64,000 nt of DNA from Bacillota bacterium (GTDB taxonomy: Bacteria > Bacillota > Clostridia > Christensenellales > SZUA-584). How positions within the stretch are numbered: the first letter of the stretch is position 1; each line of letters starts with the position of its first letter. The translations under genes and the position numbers were made by a program. Below the pieces are notes generated by a model. The model was not told the DNA's origin, searched no databases, and saw only the letters and a program-made list of their open reading frames with translations. Of this stretch, positions 50,800 through 58,208 are shown one piece after another. The stretch spans positions 72,963-136,962 of the forward strand of contig JAEYZN010000036.1 of the NCBI GenBank assembly GCA_023428025.1. The letters are read 5' to 3'.

Positions 50800-51080
50800 C
50801 AGTCTATCCTCCCTTCAGCCAGCTCGCCGAACGTCACCGGCCTCACCGGCGGCCTTGCGGACGAGCAGCCCGTCTCCTTCACCGAAATGCCCAGCTCGGC
50901 GCACAGTATCTGTTGCACCAGCTTCTCGCAGGTTTTGCCCTGGCACAGCCCCATGCCCGCGCGCACCCGGCGTTTCACGCCCGTCACGTCGCGCGCGCCC
51001 TCGGCGATCGCGCGTCTGACGTCCGCCACGGTCACCTCTTCACACCGGCACACCAGCATATCGTCGTCATATCCCATCAT
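50799..51080 (-). CDS. BFD-like [2Fe-2S]-binding protein (93 aa)
   Basis: Small iron-sulfur protein with the bacterioferritin-associated-ferredoxin fold: MLVCRCEEVTVADVRRAIAEG and GMGLCQGKTCEKLV supply four cysteines (C-x-C ... C-x4-C). In HcnB and opine oxidase alpha subunits this domain is fused to the C-terminus of the flavoprotein; here it is a separate gene. It lies between the ferredoxin gene and the DAO-fold oxidase gene and overlaps both by 1-4 bases, so it is very likely a subunit of the same complex. Confidence 0.9.
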   Translation of the reverse strand: MMGYDDDMLVCRCEEVTVADVRRAIAEGARDVTGVKRRVRAGMGLCQGKTCEKLVQQILCAELGISVKETGCSSARPPVRPVTFGELAEGRID

Positions 51081-51574
51081 GATCGCTTCCTCTCTATGCC
51101 GCGCACCTCATCCGCGTATTTTCTGGGTATCCGCACCGTCACCACCGGCGTATGGTCGTACGACCTGGGCGACTGCACCTTCTCCACCGTCGCGTCGCAC
51201 ACCGGCTCACCGCGGCGGTTCACGGCCTTCACCTTATCGCCCTTGGCGGGTGTCGGGTAATACTCATAGGGGAACGCCACCGTGGCGCTGTCCGCGCCGG
51301 ATTTGTCCACCACGAATATCGCAAGGCCGGGGCACTGCGCGATGCACACGCCGCAGCCAGTGCATTTGTCCGCCAGCAGCTCAGGCAGGCTGGTGATCTC
51401 GTCGCCGATGCGGATGGCGCCGAAACGGCACGCCGCCTCGCAAGGATTGCAGGGTATCTCCTGCACGCATTCGATCACCGCAACCGGCCCTTTCTCAAAG
51501 CGCGCCTCGCCCGGCAGCTTCTGACAGGCTTTCAGCTCCTCGTAGTCCAAATATCCAGTCTCCACTATAGGCAT
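51077..51574 (-). CDS. 4Fe-4S ferredoxin-type protein (165 aa)
   Basis: Two cluster motifs: CVQEIPCNPCEAACRFGAI and CTGCGVCIAQCPGLAIFV, each giving four cysteines. A C-terminal beta domain of about 70 residues (VAFPYEYYPTPAKGDKV, VPVVTVRIP-like) is added to the ferredoxin core. Such proteins accompany HcnB-type flavoproteins in anaerobes and probably pass electrons from the oxidase to a low-potential acceptor. It overlaps both neighbouring genes by 4-10 bases. Confidence 0.9.
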   Translation of the reverse strand: MPIVETGYLDYEELKACQKLPGEARFEKGPVAVIECVQEIPCNPCEAACRFGAIRIGDEITSLPELLADKCTGCGVCIAQCPGLAIFVVDKSGADSATVAFPYEYYPTPAKGDKVKAVNRRGEPVCDATVEKVQSPRSYDHTPVVTVRIPRKYADEVRGIERKRS

Positions 51575-52722
51575 ACCGAAGCCTCCGCTTGAACGGGTGC
51601 GGATTTTTCTATCCGTTCCCGGTATTCGTCCATGATCTTCTCTTTCTCCTCCAGCCGCTTCTCGCCGAAAGGCCCCAGCCGCAGCGCGCGCAGGCGCTCC
51701 CAGATGGCATCCTTCTCCGCTTCGGCGGCCTCATCCGGTATCAGCCCGAGGGACTGCGCCGCGGAGATGCCCGCCAGCCGCCCTTCTTCCAGCGCGGTGT
51801 TGGCTTCCTCCACGCCCGTCACGTCGCCCGCCACATACAGCCCTGGCTGGGACGTCTCCATGCTGCGGTTGTGCAGCGGCACCCAGCCGCCGAACACACC
51901 GTTAAATGTGAACTCGCTGTTCATCAGCCGCACCAGTTCGGACGAGGGCTTGAGCCCTGCCGCGATGGTCACAGTGTCCGCTTCGATCGTCTTCTCGGTG
52001 CCCGCGACCGGCTGAAACTTGTCGTCCACCGCCGCGATGACCACCGCCTTTACGCAGCCGTTTTCGTCCGCGATCGTTTCCTTCACGGTATGCCGCATGT
52101 AGATGGGCACGCCCGCCCGCGCGATCTTCGCGGCGTGCACCGCGTAACCGCCGATGCGCGGCGCGGCTTCCACCAGCGCCACGACGTCGCACCCGGCCTG
52201 CATCAGCTGATACGACACGATAAGCCCCACGTTGCCGCTGCCTACCATCACGATACGCCTGCCCGGCTTCACATGGTTCACGTTGATCATCGTCTGCGCG
52301 GCGCCCGCGCCCATCACGCCCGGCATCGTGCAGCCTCTGAACCGCACGACGTTCTCCGACGCGCCGGTGGCCACGATGATGCGTTTGGCCGTCACCGTCA
52401 CCAGCGTTTTGCCGCCGTCTTCCTCTGTCTTCTGGATGGCGGCCTTGTTGCCGGGAAACAGCCCCACGACCGTGCTTTTCAGCCACAATTCCACGCCGTT
52501 GTCCTGCGCTTCCTTCAGCAGCATCATGCCGATATCGTAGCCCCGTGTGCCCGAATGGTGCGCACTGGACCCAAAGAACTTATGAATCTGCTTAAAAAGC
52601 TGGCCGCCTGGCCTGAAGTTGAGGTCCACCAGCAGCACGCCCGCGCCCGCTTTGGACGCTTCTATCGCCGCCGCCAGTCCGGCCGGGCCGGCTCCGACTA
52701 TGACTATGTCTCTCTCTATCAT
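51565..52722 (-). CDS. FAD/NAD(P)-binding oxidoreductase, HcnB/OoxA-like (385 aa)
   Basis: Second flavoprotein of the complex. FAD motif IVIVGAGPAGLAAAIEASKAG, then the redox-related FRPGGQLFKQ, ATGASENVV and a second nucleotide motif IVMVGSGNVGLIVSYQLMQ. The YVAGDVTGVEEANTALEEGRLAG motif near the C-terminus is diagnostic of disulfide-reductase-like enzymes such as HcnB and sarcosine oxidase alpha. The C-terminal BFD domain of HcnB is missing but encoded separately. GGAG lies 6 bases before the ATG at 52722. Separated from the [2Fe-2S] subunit gene by 269 bases of repeats. Confidence 0.9.
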   Translation of the reverse strand: MIERDIVIVGAGPAGLAAAIEASKAGAGVLLVDLNFRPGGQLFKQIHKFFGSSAHHSGTRGYDIGMMLLKEAQDNGVELWLKSTVVGLFPGNKAAIQKTEEDGGKTLVTVTAKRIIVATGASENVVRFRGCTMPGVMGAGAAQTMINVNHVKPGRRIVMVGSGNVGLIVSYQLMQAGCDVVALVEAAPRIGGYAVHAAKIARAGVPIYMRHTVKETIADENGCVKAVVIAAVDDKFQPVAGTEKTIEADTVTIAAGLKPSSELVRLMNSEFTFNGVFGGWVPLHNRSMETSQPGLYVAGDVTGVEEANTALEEGRLAGISAAQSLGLIPDEAAEAEKDAIWERLRALRLGPFGEKRLEEKEKIMDEYRERIEKSAPVQAEASVCL

Positions 52723-52747
52723 ATCCACTCCAAGTCTTACTATGACC

Positions 52748-52795
52748 TTGGAGGCCCTGCCTCCAAACCTCCACTCAAGGGGCCCACCCCTTGAG
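52748..52795. repeat. Double palindrome
   Basis: TTGGAGGC-cct-GCCTCCAA (52748-52766) and CTCAAGGGG-ccca-CCCCTTGAG (52774-52795) are perfect dyads 7 bases apart, without T tracts. They resemble paired palindromes of a repeat family, not terminators. Confidence 0.6.
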
Positions 52796-52879
52796 AATCC
52801 CATCATGAAATGCCAAATGGCATTTTCAATGTTTTTTAATAATAAATCTTTCATGCCTACCCTGAGTCATCATATAAGG

Positions 52880-52964
52880 CTCCCTCAGATGAGGGAGCTA
52901 TCCCCACTCCAAAAAGCCTTCGTCTTTTCGGGGGACCCCGGTCGCCGACAGGCGACTGAGGGAG
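52880..52964. repeat. Dispersed MITE-like element, copy 2
   Basis: Same layout as copy 1: CTCCCTCAG at one end, CTGAGGGAG at the other, 85 bp long, with a 25-bp identical core (52909-52933). It lies between the [2Fe-2S] subunit gene and its partner flavoprotein gene. Confidence 0.75.
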
Positions 52965-52991
52965 GGAAACGCCACTCAACAATCTCCGGTG

Positions 52992-53303
52992 TTACTTTGC
53001 CCCCAACCCATCCTGCGTCTGGACCACCATGCCCGCCTTCACCGGCGTGATGCAGGTGCGCACGTTGGGTAACCCATCCACCACCATCGCGCAGTCGGTG
53101 CACTGGCCGATGCCGCAAAACAGGCCGCGCGGCTCATGCCGCTTCACGGTATACCGGTTGATGCGGATGCCCTGCGCCAGCAGCGACGCCAGTATCGGCT
53201 CGCCCTCCACCGCCGGTATCGTCTGCCCGTCCACGGTGATCTCTACAATACGGCCCGTCGGCTTTACGTCAAGTATCACATGATCCTCCACTCTCATGCT
53301 CAT
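52992..53303 (-). CDS. (2Fe-2S)-binding protein, HcnA-like (103 aa)
   Basis: Small plant-type ferredoxin subunit as in HcnA and the gamma subunits of opine and hydroxyproline dehydrogenases. The cluster motif GLFCGIGQCTDCAMVVDG followed by Cys in VRTC gives four ligands. The fold starts with VEITVDGQTIPAVEGEPIL. GGGAGG precedes the ATG by 6 bases. First of the oxidase genes in the direction of transcription; it follows ridA by 12 bases and is separated from its partners by the repeat gap. Confidence 0.92.
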   Translation of the reverse strand: MSMRVEDHVILDVKPTGRIVEITVDGQTIPAVEGEPILASLLAQGIRINRYTVKRHEPRGLFCGIGQCTDCAMVVDGLPNVRTCITPVKAGMVVQTQDGLGAK

Positions 53304-53315
53304 GTCCCCTCCCGG

Positions 53316-53693
53316 TCAGATGATCGCCGTAAACTCCATCTCCACCACACAGTCGCCCACCATGCCGGCGCACTGCGTGCAGCACCGCGCGGGGAACCCG
53401 CCCGGCTTGAAATAGGTGGAGTACACCTCGTTCATCTCGGGCACCAGCGCCATGTCCGTCACGTAGATCGTCACCTTGGCGATGTCGTCAAACGAACCGC
53501 CCGCGGTTTCCAGTACCGCTTTGGCGTTGGCCATGATGGCCCTGGTCTGCTCCTTGATGCCGCCCGGCACCACGTTGCCCTCTATGTCCGTCCCGATCTG
53601 CGTGGTGAACACGAACTGCCCCAGCTTCACGCCGTTCGCGTACGGCCCGTGCGGTTCGCCGTAACCCTTGGGATTGATCTGCTCTCTCTTCAT
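53316..53693 (-). CDS. RidA family protein, reactive imine deaminase (125 aa)
   Basis: Speeds hydrolysis of imines or enamines made by amino-acid oxidation or PLP enzymes. Trimeric chorismate-mutase-like fold with GPYANGVKLGQFVFTTQIG, AVLETAGGSFDDIAKVTIYVTD and PARCCTQCAGMVGDCVVEMEF; the conserved Arg sits in FPARCC. The ATG at 53693 is preferred because AGGAGG lies 8 bases before it; ATG at 53699 is too close. Its place beside an amino-acid oxidase supports the imine-producing reaction proposed for the locus. Confidence 0.95.
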   Translation of the reverse strand: MKREQINPKGYGEPHGPYANGVKLGQFVFTTQIGTDIEGNVVPGGIKEQTRAIMANAKAVLETAGGSFDDIAKVTIYVTDMALVPEMNEVYSTYFKPGGFPARCCTQCAGMVGDCVVEMEFTAII

Positions 53694-53713
53694 TTTCATA
53701 TCCTCCTGTACGC

Positions 53714-54697
53714 TCAGAATTCTATTTCGACGTCTTTATTGACCAGATGCTCCGGTGTCACCTTCTGTGACAGGCGCATCACCAGCTGCTTCAAGGCCCG
53801 CCGCCGCGCGTCGTAGAAGGAATCCTCCGAGACGAACGCCGCGTGCGGCGTGATCACCACGTTTTCCAGCTCGAACAGGTCGCTCTTTTCGTTGGCTTCG
53901 TCCTCAATCACGTCGATGCCCGCGCCCTTGATGACGCCGTTCTTCAGCGCCTCCACCAGAGCGGGTTCGTCCACCACGGAGCCGCGCGCCGTGTTGATGA
54001 GGTACGCGCTGCTTTTCATCAACTCCAGCTGCGGCTTTGATATCATATGGTAGGTCTGCGGCATCAGCGGCGTATGCAGCGACACAAAGTCGGACACCTT
54101 CAACAATTCCTCCAGCGTCTCCGCCTTCTCGCAGCCGAACCCAGCCAGATATTCCTTTGTCTTGGTGGGCGCGAACACCAGCACCTTAAGCCCCATGGCT
54201 TTGAGGATGGGGACCATCTTCTTGGGTATCTCGCCGAAATATACGAGGCCGCACGTCTGGCCGGTGATGCGGTGGGTCTTGTAGCCCAGCAACGGATTCC
54301 ATTTCCCCGCGCGCACCGTACGGTCGAAGAAGGATATCTTGCGCACCAGATCGATCATCATGCCCACGGCATGCAGCGCCACCTCTTCCGCGCAAAAACC
54401 GGGGACGTTGGTCAAGGCAATGCCGTGCGCCGTGCCCGCCTTGGCGTCCACGTTGTTGTAGCCGATGCTCTGCAGCGCCACAATCTTGAGGTTCGGCAGC
54501 GCGTCCATCACCTCGGCGGTGACCTGCTCGTATTCCACCACAAGGCCTTCATAGTCCTTGATGTGCTCTGTGAAGGGCTTTTTGCCCTCTTTGTCCTTTA
54601 TCTCCACCAGCTCCAGGTCGGTGATGCCCCACTCCTTGAGCAGCGAATTCTCGTAATCCAGATTGTCGTCGATGTTGTAGTAAACAGCCTTCGGCAT
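53714..54697 (-). CDS. D-2-hydroxyacid dehydrogenase family protein with altered Rossmann motif (327 aa)
   Basis: Member of the D-isomer-specific 2-hydroxyacid dehydrogenase family. Catalytic Arg (LINTARGSVVDE), Glu (IDVIEDEANE) and His (VVITPHAAFVS) are all present. The nucleotide-binding loop, normally G-x-G-x-x-G, reads GLVYFGEIPKK: the first and last glycines are Tyr and Pro. The acidic residue that fixes NAD ribose is also missing (VLVFAPTKT). It may bind NADP(H), bind weakly or act differently. Probably reduces a 2-oxo acid from the oxidase reaction. AGGAGG precedes the start. Confidence 0.9.
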   Translation of the reverse strand: MPKAVYYNIDDNLDYENSLLKEWGITDLELVEIKDKEGKKPFTEHIKDYEGLVVEYEQVTAEVMDALPNLKIVALQSIGYNNVDAKAGTAHGIALTNVPGFCAEEVALHAVGMMIDLVRKISFFDRTVRAGKWNPLLGYKTHRITGQTCGLVYFGEIPKKMVPILKAMGLKVLVFAPTKTKEYLAGFGCEKAETLEELLKVSDFVSLHTPLMPQTYHMISKPQLELMKSSAYLINTARGSVVDEPALVEALKNGVIKGAGIDVIEDEANEKSDLFELENVVITPHAAFVSEDSFYDARRRALKQLVMRLSQKVTPEHLVNKDVEIEF

Positions 54698-54710
54698 ATC
54701 CGTTTCCTCC

Positions 54711-55985
54711 CTATAATGATTTGAGCGCGTCTTCGAATATCGCGAGGCCCTTGTCGAGGTCTGCCTGCGTCACGTTCAGCGGCGCCGCGAAGCGCATGCC
54801 GTTGCCGTGCACGCCGCAGTTGAGCGTCAGCATCCGGTGCTCCAGGCAATAAGCGCGCACCTTGTTCCAGATGTCCGGCGCGGGCGAGCCGTCCTCATGC
54901 GAATATTCCACCGCCAGCATCAGCCCGAGACCGCGCACGTCGGAGATGCAGCTGTATTTGTCCTTCAACTCCAGCAGCCGCTGCTTTAAGTAAGCACCCT
55001 GCTTCACGCAGTTTTCGATGATGCCGTTCTCCTCGAACTCATCCAGCACCGCCATCGCCGCGGCTGCCGCCACCGGGCTGCCGCCGAACGTGGTGCCGTG
55101 CATGCCGGGGTGCCATTCTTCCATGATCTCGGGCGTGCTCACAATCGCGCTCATAGGCAGGCCGCCCGCGATGGCCTTGCCCAGCGTCATGATATCCGGG
55201 ACCACGCCAAAGTGCTCGCTCGCGAACATCTTGCCCGTGCGCCCGTAGCCGGACTGTATCTCGTCAAATATCAGCAGGATGCCGTACTGGTCACACAAGG
55301 CCCGAACGCCCTGCACGAATTCTTTTTCCGGCACGATGTAGCCGCCCTCGCCCTGAATGGGCTCCATCAGTATGGCCGCCACCGTCTCGGGGGCCACCAC
55401 ATACTGGAACAGCGCCTTGATATCGTTAAGGCAATACTCAGTGCGCTGGGCCGCTCCCATGCCCTTGGGGCAAAGGTCCCTGCCCGGGTATGTGGCGAAA
55501 TTAACGCCGCCCATATGCGGCTCATAGTATTTGCGGTATTTGGAGTTGGAAGCCGTCACCGCCGTCGCGCCAATCGTGCGCCCATGGAATGAGCCCTTGA
55601 ACGAGATGATGGACGGGCGCTTGGTGTACGCCTTGGCCAGCTTGATCGCGCCGTCCGTCGCTTCCGCTCCGCCGTTGGAGAAGAATATCGACCCCAGCTT
55701 GCCGGGCGCGATGTCCGCGATCCTTTTCGCGAGCTTCAGCGTGGGCTCGTAGCTCACCATGTTGAACGATGCCGTCAGCAACTTCTGCGCCTGGCTGCAC
55801 ACCGCCTCCACCACCCGCGGATGGCTGTGCCCCAGCGCATTGACGGCGATGCCCTGCACAAAGTCCAGATACTCGTTGCCGTTGACGTCGGTGAGATAGC
55901 ATCCCTTGCCGCTGGCGATCACCAGATCGGTGGACTTTGCGAGCGCCGGACTCAGATAATTCCTGTAGTCTTCCAGTCTTGTCAT
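54711..55985 (-). CDS. Class III PLP-dependent aminotransferase, GabT/ArgD-like (424 aa)
   Basis: Transfers an amino group, usually from an omega-amino acid, to 2-oxoglutarate or pyruvate. Visible: FVQGIAVNALGHSHP, FSNGGAEATDGAIKLAKAY, FKGSFHGRTIGA, MEPIQGEGGYIVP, LIFDEIQSGYGRTGKMFA and the PLP lysine in MTLGKAIAGGLPMSA, then HGTTFGGSPVA. Closest in style to GABA, ornithine and beta-alanine transaminases; the specificity cannot be read from sequence. Follows the kinase-like gene by 51 bases and precedes the dehydrogenase gene by 13. Confidence 0.94.
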   Translation of the reverse strand: MTRLEDYRNYLSPALAKSTDLVIASGKGCYLTDVNGNEYLDFVQGIAVNALGHSHPRVVEAVCSQAQKLLTASFNMVSYEPTLKLAKRIADIAPGKLGSIFFSNGGAEATDGAIKLAKAYTKRPSIISFKGSFHGRTIGATAVTASNSKYRKYYEPHMGGVNFATYPGRDLCPKGMGAAQRTEYCLNDIKALFQYVVAPETVAAILMEPIQGEGGYIVPEKEFVQGVRALCDQYGILLIFDEIQSGYGRTGKMFASEHFGVVPDIMTLGKAIAGGLPMSAIVSTPEIMEEWHPGMHGTTFGGSPVAAAAAMAVLDEFEENGIIENCVKQGAYLKQRLLELKDKYSCISDVRGLGLMLAVEYSHEDGSPAPDIWNKVRAYCLEHRMLTLNCGVHGNGMRFAAPLNVTQADLDKGLAIFEDALKSL

Positions 55986-56036
55986 GTCTTCATCCCTTCC
56001 ATTCTCGGCATCCCAAACGCCGTTGTTTGAATGTAT

Positions 56037-56666
56037 CTATATCTCCACGCCCAGCTTGAGGCGCGTGTACTGCCTGATGACGTCCGCGCACCTGTCGCGT
56101 CCGATACGCGAACTGTTGAGACTGAGGTCGTAATTGGTGACGTCCAGCCAGTCCCTGCCGGTGTAGAACTTGTTGTATTCAGCGCGGAATTTGTCCGTGT
56201 CGTGCACCGCTTTTTTCGCTTCCTTTTCGCTGAGGCCCGACCGGTTCATGATGGATTGTACGCAGTCGTCGAACGGCGCCTGAATGTTGACGCTGACCAC
56301 ATTGGGATAATCCTGCAACACGTGGAACGCAGCCTTGCCGATGATCACAAAGGATTCCGTCTCCGCGAGGCACCGCAGCACCTGCGCCTGATAGTTGAAC
56401 AGGTTCACATCCGAGACAAATTTCTCGTGCTCCGGCGTCAATGTGTTGCCGATGTAGCGCCGGTCCAGCACCAGCCCGAGAAAGGTCTTCTTCAGTTTCT
56501 CGTCGGCCAGCGCGAACAGCCCCTCATCGATGCCGCTCTGGATGGATGCCATCTGCAAAAGCTCCTTGTCGATCAGCTTGATGCCCAGCTCCTCTGCGAG
56601 CTTCAGGCCGACCTGCTTGCCGCCGCTGCCATAGCCGCGGGCGATCGCGATCACGTAGTTCTTCAT
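56037..56666 (-). CDS. Cytidylate kinase-like family protein (209 aa)
   Basis: P-loop protein of the cytidylate-kinase-like family (PF13189), which is distinct from true CMP kinase. The N-terminal motif IAIARGYGSGGKQVGLKLAEELG holds the phosphate loop, followed by LIDKELLQMASIQSGIDEG and VIIGKAAFHVLQDYPNVVSVNI. The start at 56666 follows AAAGGA; the frame upstream overlaps livF. Members often sit in transporter and metabolic operons and may be regulators or kinases of unknown substrate. Nothing here fixes its role. Confidence 0.85.
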   Translation of the reverse strand: MKNYVIAIARGYGSGGKQVGLKLAEELGIKLIDKELLQMASIQSGIDEGLFALADEKLKKTFLGLVLDRRYIGNTLTPEHEKFVSDVNLFNYQAQVLRCLAETESFVIIGKAAFHVLQDYPNVVSVNIQAPFDDCVQSIMNRSGLSEKEAKKAVHDTDKFRAEYNKFYTGRDWLDVTNYDLSLNSSRIGRDRCADVIRQYTRLKLGVEI

Positions 56667-56683
56667 GGCGTTGGTTCCTTTCA

Positions 56684-57400
56684 CTAAATTCCTAGGTACG
56701 CCTTCTGGATGCCGCTGTCGTTCCTCAGGTCCCTGGACCATCCCTCCTGGATGATCTGCCCGACCTCGATAACGTAAGCCCGTTTGGATATCATCAGGGC
56801 CATCTTGGCGTTCTGCTCCACCAGCAGTATGGTGGTGGAACTCTCTTTGTTGATCTTGCGGATGATGCGAAAATTCTCCTCCACCACGATGGGCGCCAGG
56901 CCCATGGACGGTTCATCCAGCAGCAGCAGCTTGGGGCGGCTCATCAGTGCCCGGGCCATGGCCAGCATCTGCTGCTCCCCGCCGGACAGCGTCCCGCCGA
57001 TCTGGCGGATGCGCTCCTTCAGCCGCGGGAACACGCTGAATACCCAGTCGCGGTCCATCGCGACCTCCGCGTGGTCGCGGCGCAGGTACGCGCCGAGGTA
57101 AAGGTTCTCCAGCACCGTGAGGTTGGGGAATATGCCGCGCCCTTCCGGTACCATGGATATCCCCATCTTCACCAGCTTGTGGGCTTCGGTGGAGGAAATA
57201 TCCTTGCCATCGAAGAATACCGAGCCGGAATTGCACTTGACCAAGCTGGATACCGCACCCAGCGTGGTGGTCTTGCCCGCCCCGTTGGAGCCGATCAGCG
57301 CCACCACCTCGCCCTTGTCCACGGTCAGCGACACGCCGCGAAGCGCCGGTACCACGCCGTAATTCACGCTCAGATTTTTAAGCTCTAATATGTGACCCAT
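56684..57400 (-). CDS. livF: Branched-chain amino acid-type ABC transporter ATP-binding protein LivF (238 aa)
   Basis: ATPase of a HAAT-family importer. Walker A ALIGSNGAGKTTTLG, signature TLSGGEQQMLAMARALM, Walker B LLLLDEPSMGLAPIVV and the His switch region. The short C-terminal GQIIQEGWSRDLRND extension is LivF-like. It starts 1 base after the livG stop. The HAAT importers take up branched-chain amino acids but also urea, amides and other amino compounds, so the true substrate of this system is open. Confidence 0.94.
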   Translation of the reverse strand: MGHILELKNLSVNYGVVPALRGVSLTVDKGEVVALIGSNGAGKTTTLGAVSSLVKCNSGSVFFDGKDISSTEAHKLVKMGISMVPEGRGIFPNLTVLENLYLGAYLRRDHAEVAMDRDWVFSVFPRLKERIRQIGGTLSGGEQQMLAMARALMSRPKLLLLDEPSMGLAPIVVEENFRIIRKINKESSTTILLVEQNAKMALMISKRAYVIEVGQIIQEGWSRDLRNDSGIQKAYLGI

Positions 57401-57401
57401 T

Positions 57402-58208
57402 TCAAACCACCCCTTCGTCCTTCAAGTCGCCGTCCTCTTCGATGGACCCGCTGCCGAGGTAGGCCTGCTTTACCTTGTCGTTGGTCTGGATATCGTGGGG
57501 TACGCCGTTCGCTATGGTCTCACCGTGGTCCAGTACAATGATGCGGTCTGATATGTTCATCACGAACTTCATATCATGCTCGATGATCAGCACATCCACA
57601 TGCATCTCCTTGGTGATGTGGTGGATCACCTTCGTCAGCTCGTTTTTCTCGGCGCTGTTCATGCCCGCGCCCGGTTCGTCCAGCAACAGCAGCTGCGGGT
57701 CGGTCGAAAGACCGCGCGCGATCTCCAGTAATCGCTGCTTGCCGTAGGGCAGGCTGGTGGCCAGCTCATCCTCCATGCTGGAGAGGCCCACGATGTCCAG
57801 CAGCTCACGGCACTTCTGCACGGTCTGCGTGCGCTTCTTTCTCATCTGCCCCGGAAGCAGCACGGATTTGAACAGGTTCTCCTGGTTGCAATCCGGATGG
57901 GCGACCAGTATGTTCTCCAGCACCGTCATCACCTTGAAGAGCCGGATGTTCTGGAACGTCCGCGCGATGCCGAACCGCGAGCGCTCATGCGCCTTCAGCT
58001 TGTTGATGTTCTCACCCTTGAAGTAGATGGTGCCCTCGGTGGGCTGGTACACGCCTGTCAGCAGGTTGAAAAAGGTTGTCTTGCCCGCGCCGTTCGGTCC
58101 GATCAGCGACAGGATCTCCCCCTTGGATTGCTCCATCGTCACGCCGTCCACCGCCGTCAGGCCGCCGAAACGGATCGTGACGTTATGCGCCTGGAGTATT
58201 TTTTCCAA
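57402..58208 (-). CDS. livG: Branched-chain amino acid-type ABC transporter ATP-binding protein LivG (268 aa)
   Basis: Second ATPase of the importer. Walker A SLIGPNGAGKTTFFNLLTGVYQP, the long LivG insert (VLLPGQMRKKRTQTVQKC), Walker B LLLLDEPGAGMNSAEK with the Ala-Gly variant typical of LivG, and IIEHDMKFVMNISDRI. The ABC signature reads TSLPYGKQRLLEIARGL, with Pro-Tyr in place of Ser-Gly as is usual for LivG. The TTG at 58208 follows GAGGTG by 6 bases; the gene overlaps livM by 26 bases. Confidence 0.94.
   Translation of the reverse strand: MEKILQAHNVTIRFGGLTAVDGVTMEQSKGEILSLIGPNGAGKTTFFNLLTGVYQPTEGTIYFKGENINKLKAHERSRFGIARTFQNIRLFKVMTVLENILVAHPDCNQENLFKSVLLPGQMRKKRTQTVQKCRELLDIVGLSSMEDELATSLPYGKQRLLEIARGLSTDPQLLLLDEPGAGMNSAEKNELTKVIHHITKEMHVDVLIIEHDMKFVMNISDRIIVLDHGETIANGVPHDIQTNDKVKQAYLGSGSIEEDGDLKDEGVV

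Larger units (their letters stand above)
52723..52991. other. Repeat-filled gap inside the oxidase operon
   Basis: Two perfect palindromes (52748-52766 and 52774-52795) are followed by dispersed-element copy 2 (52880-52964). No gene is seen. Everywhere else from 48.7 to 61.4 kb gene spacing is short or overlapping, so this gap probably arose by insertion. Confidence 0.65.
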
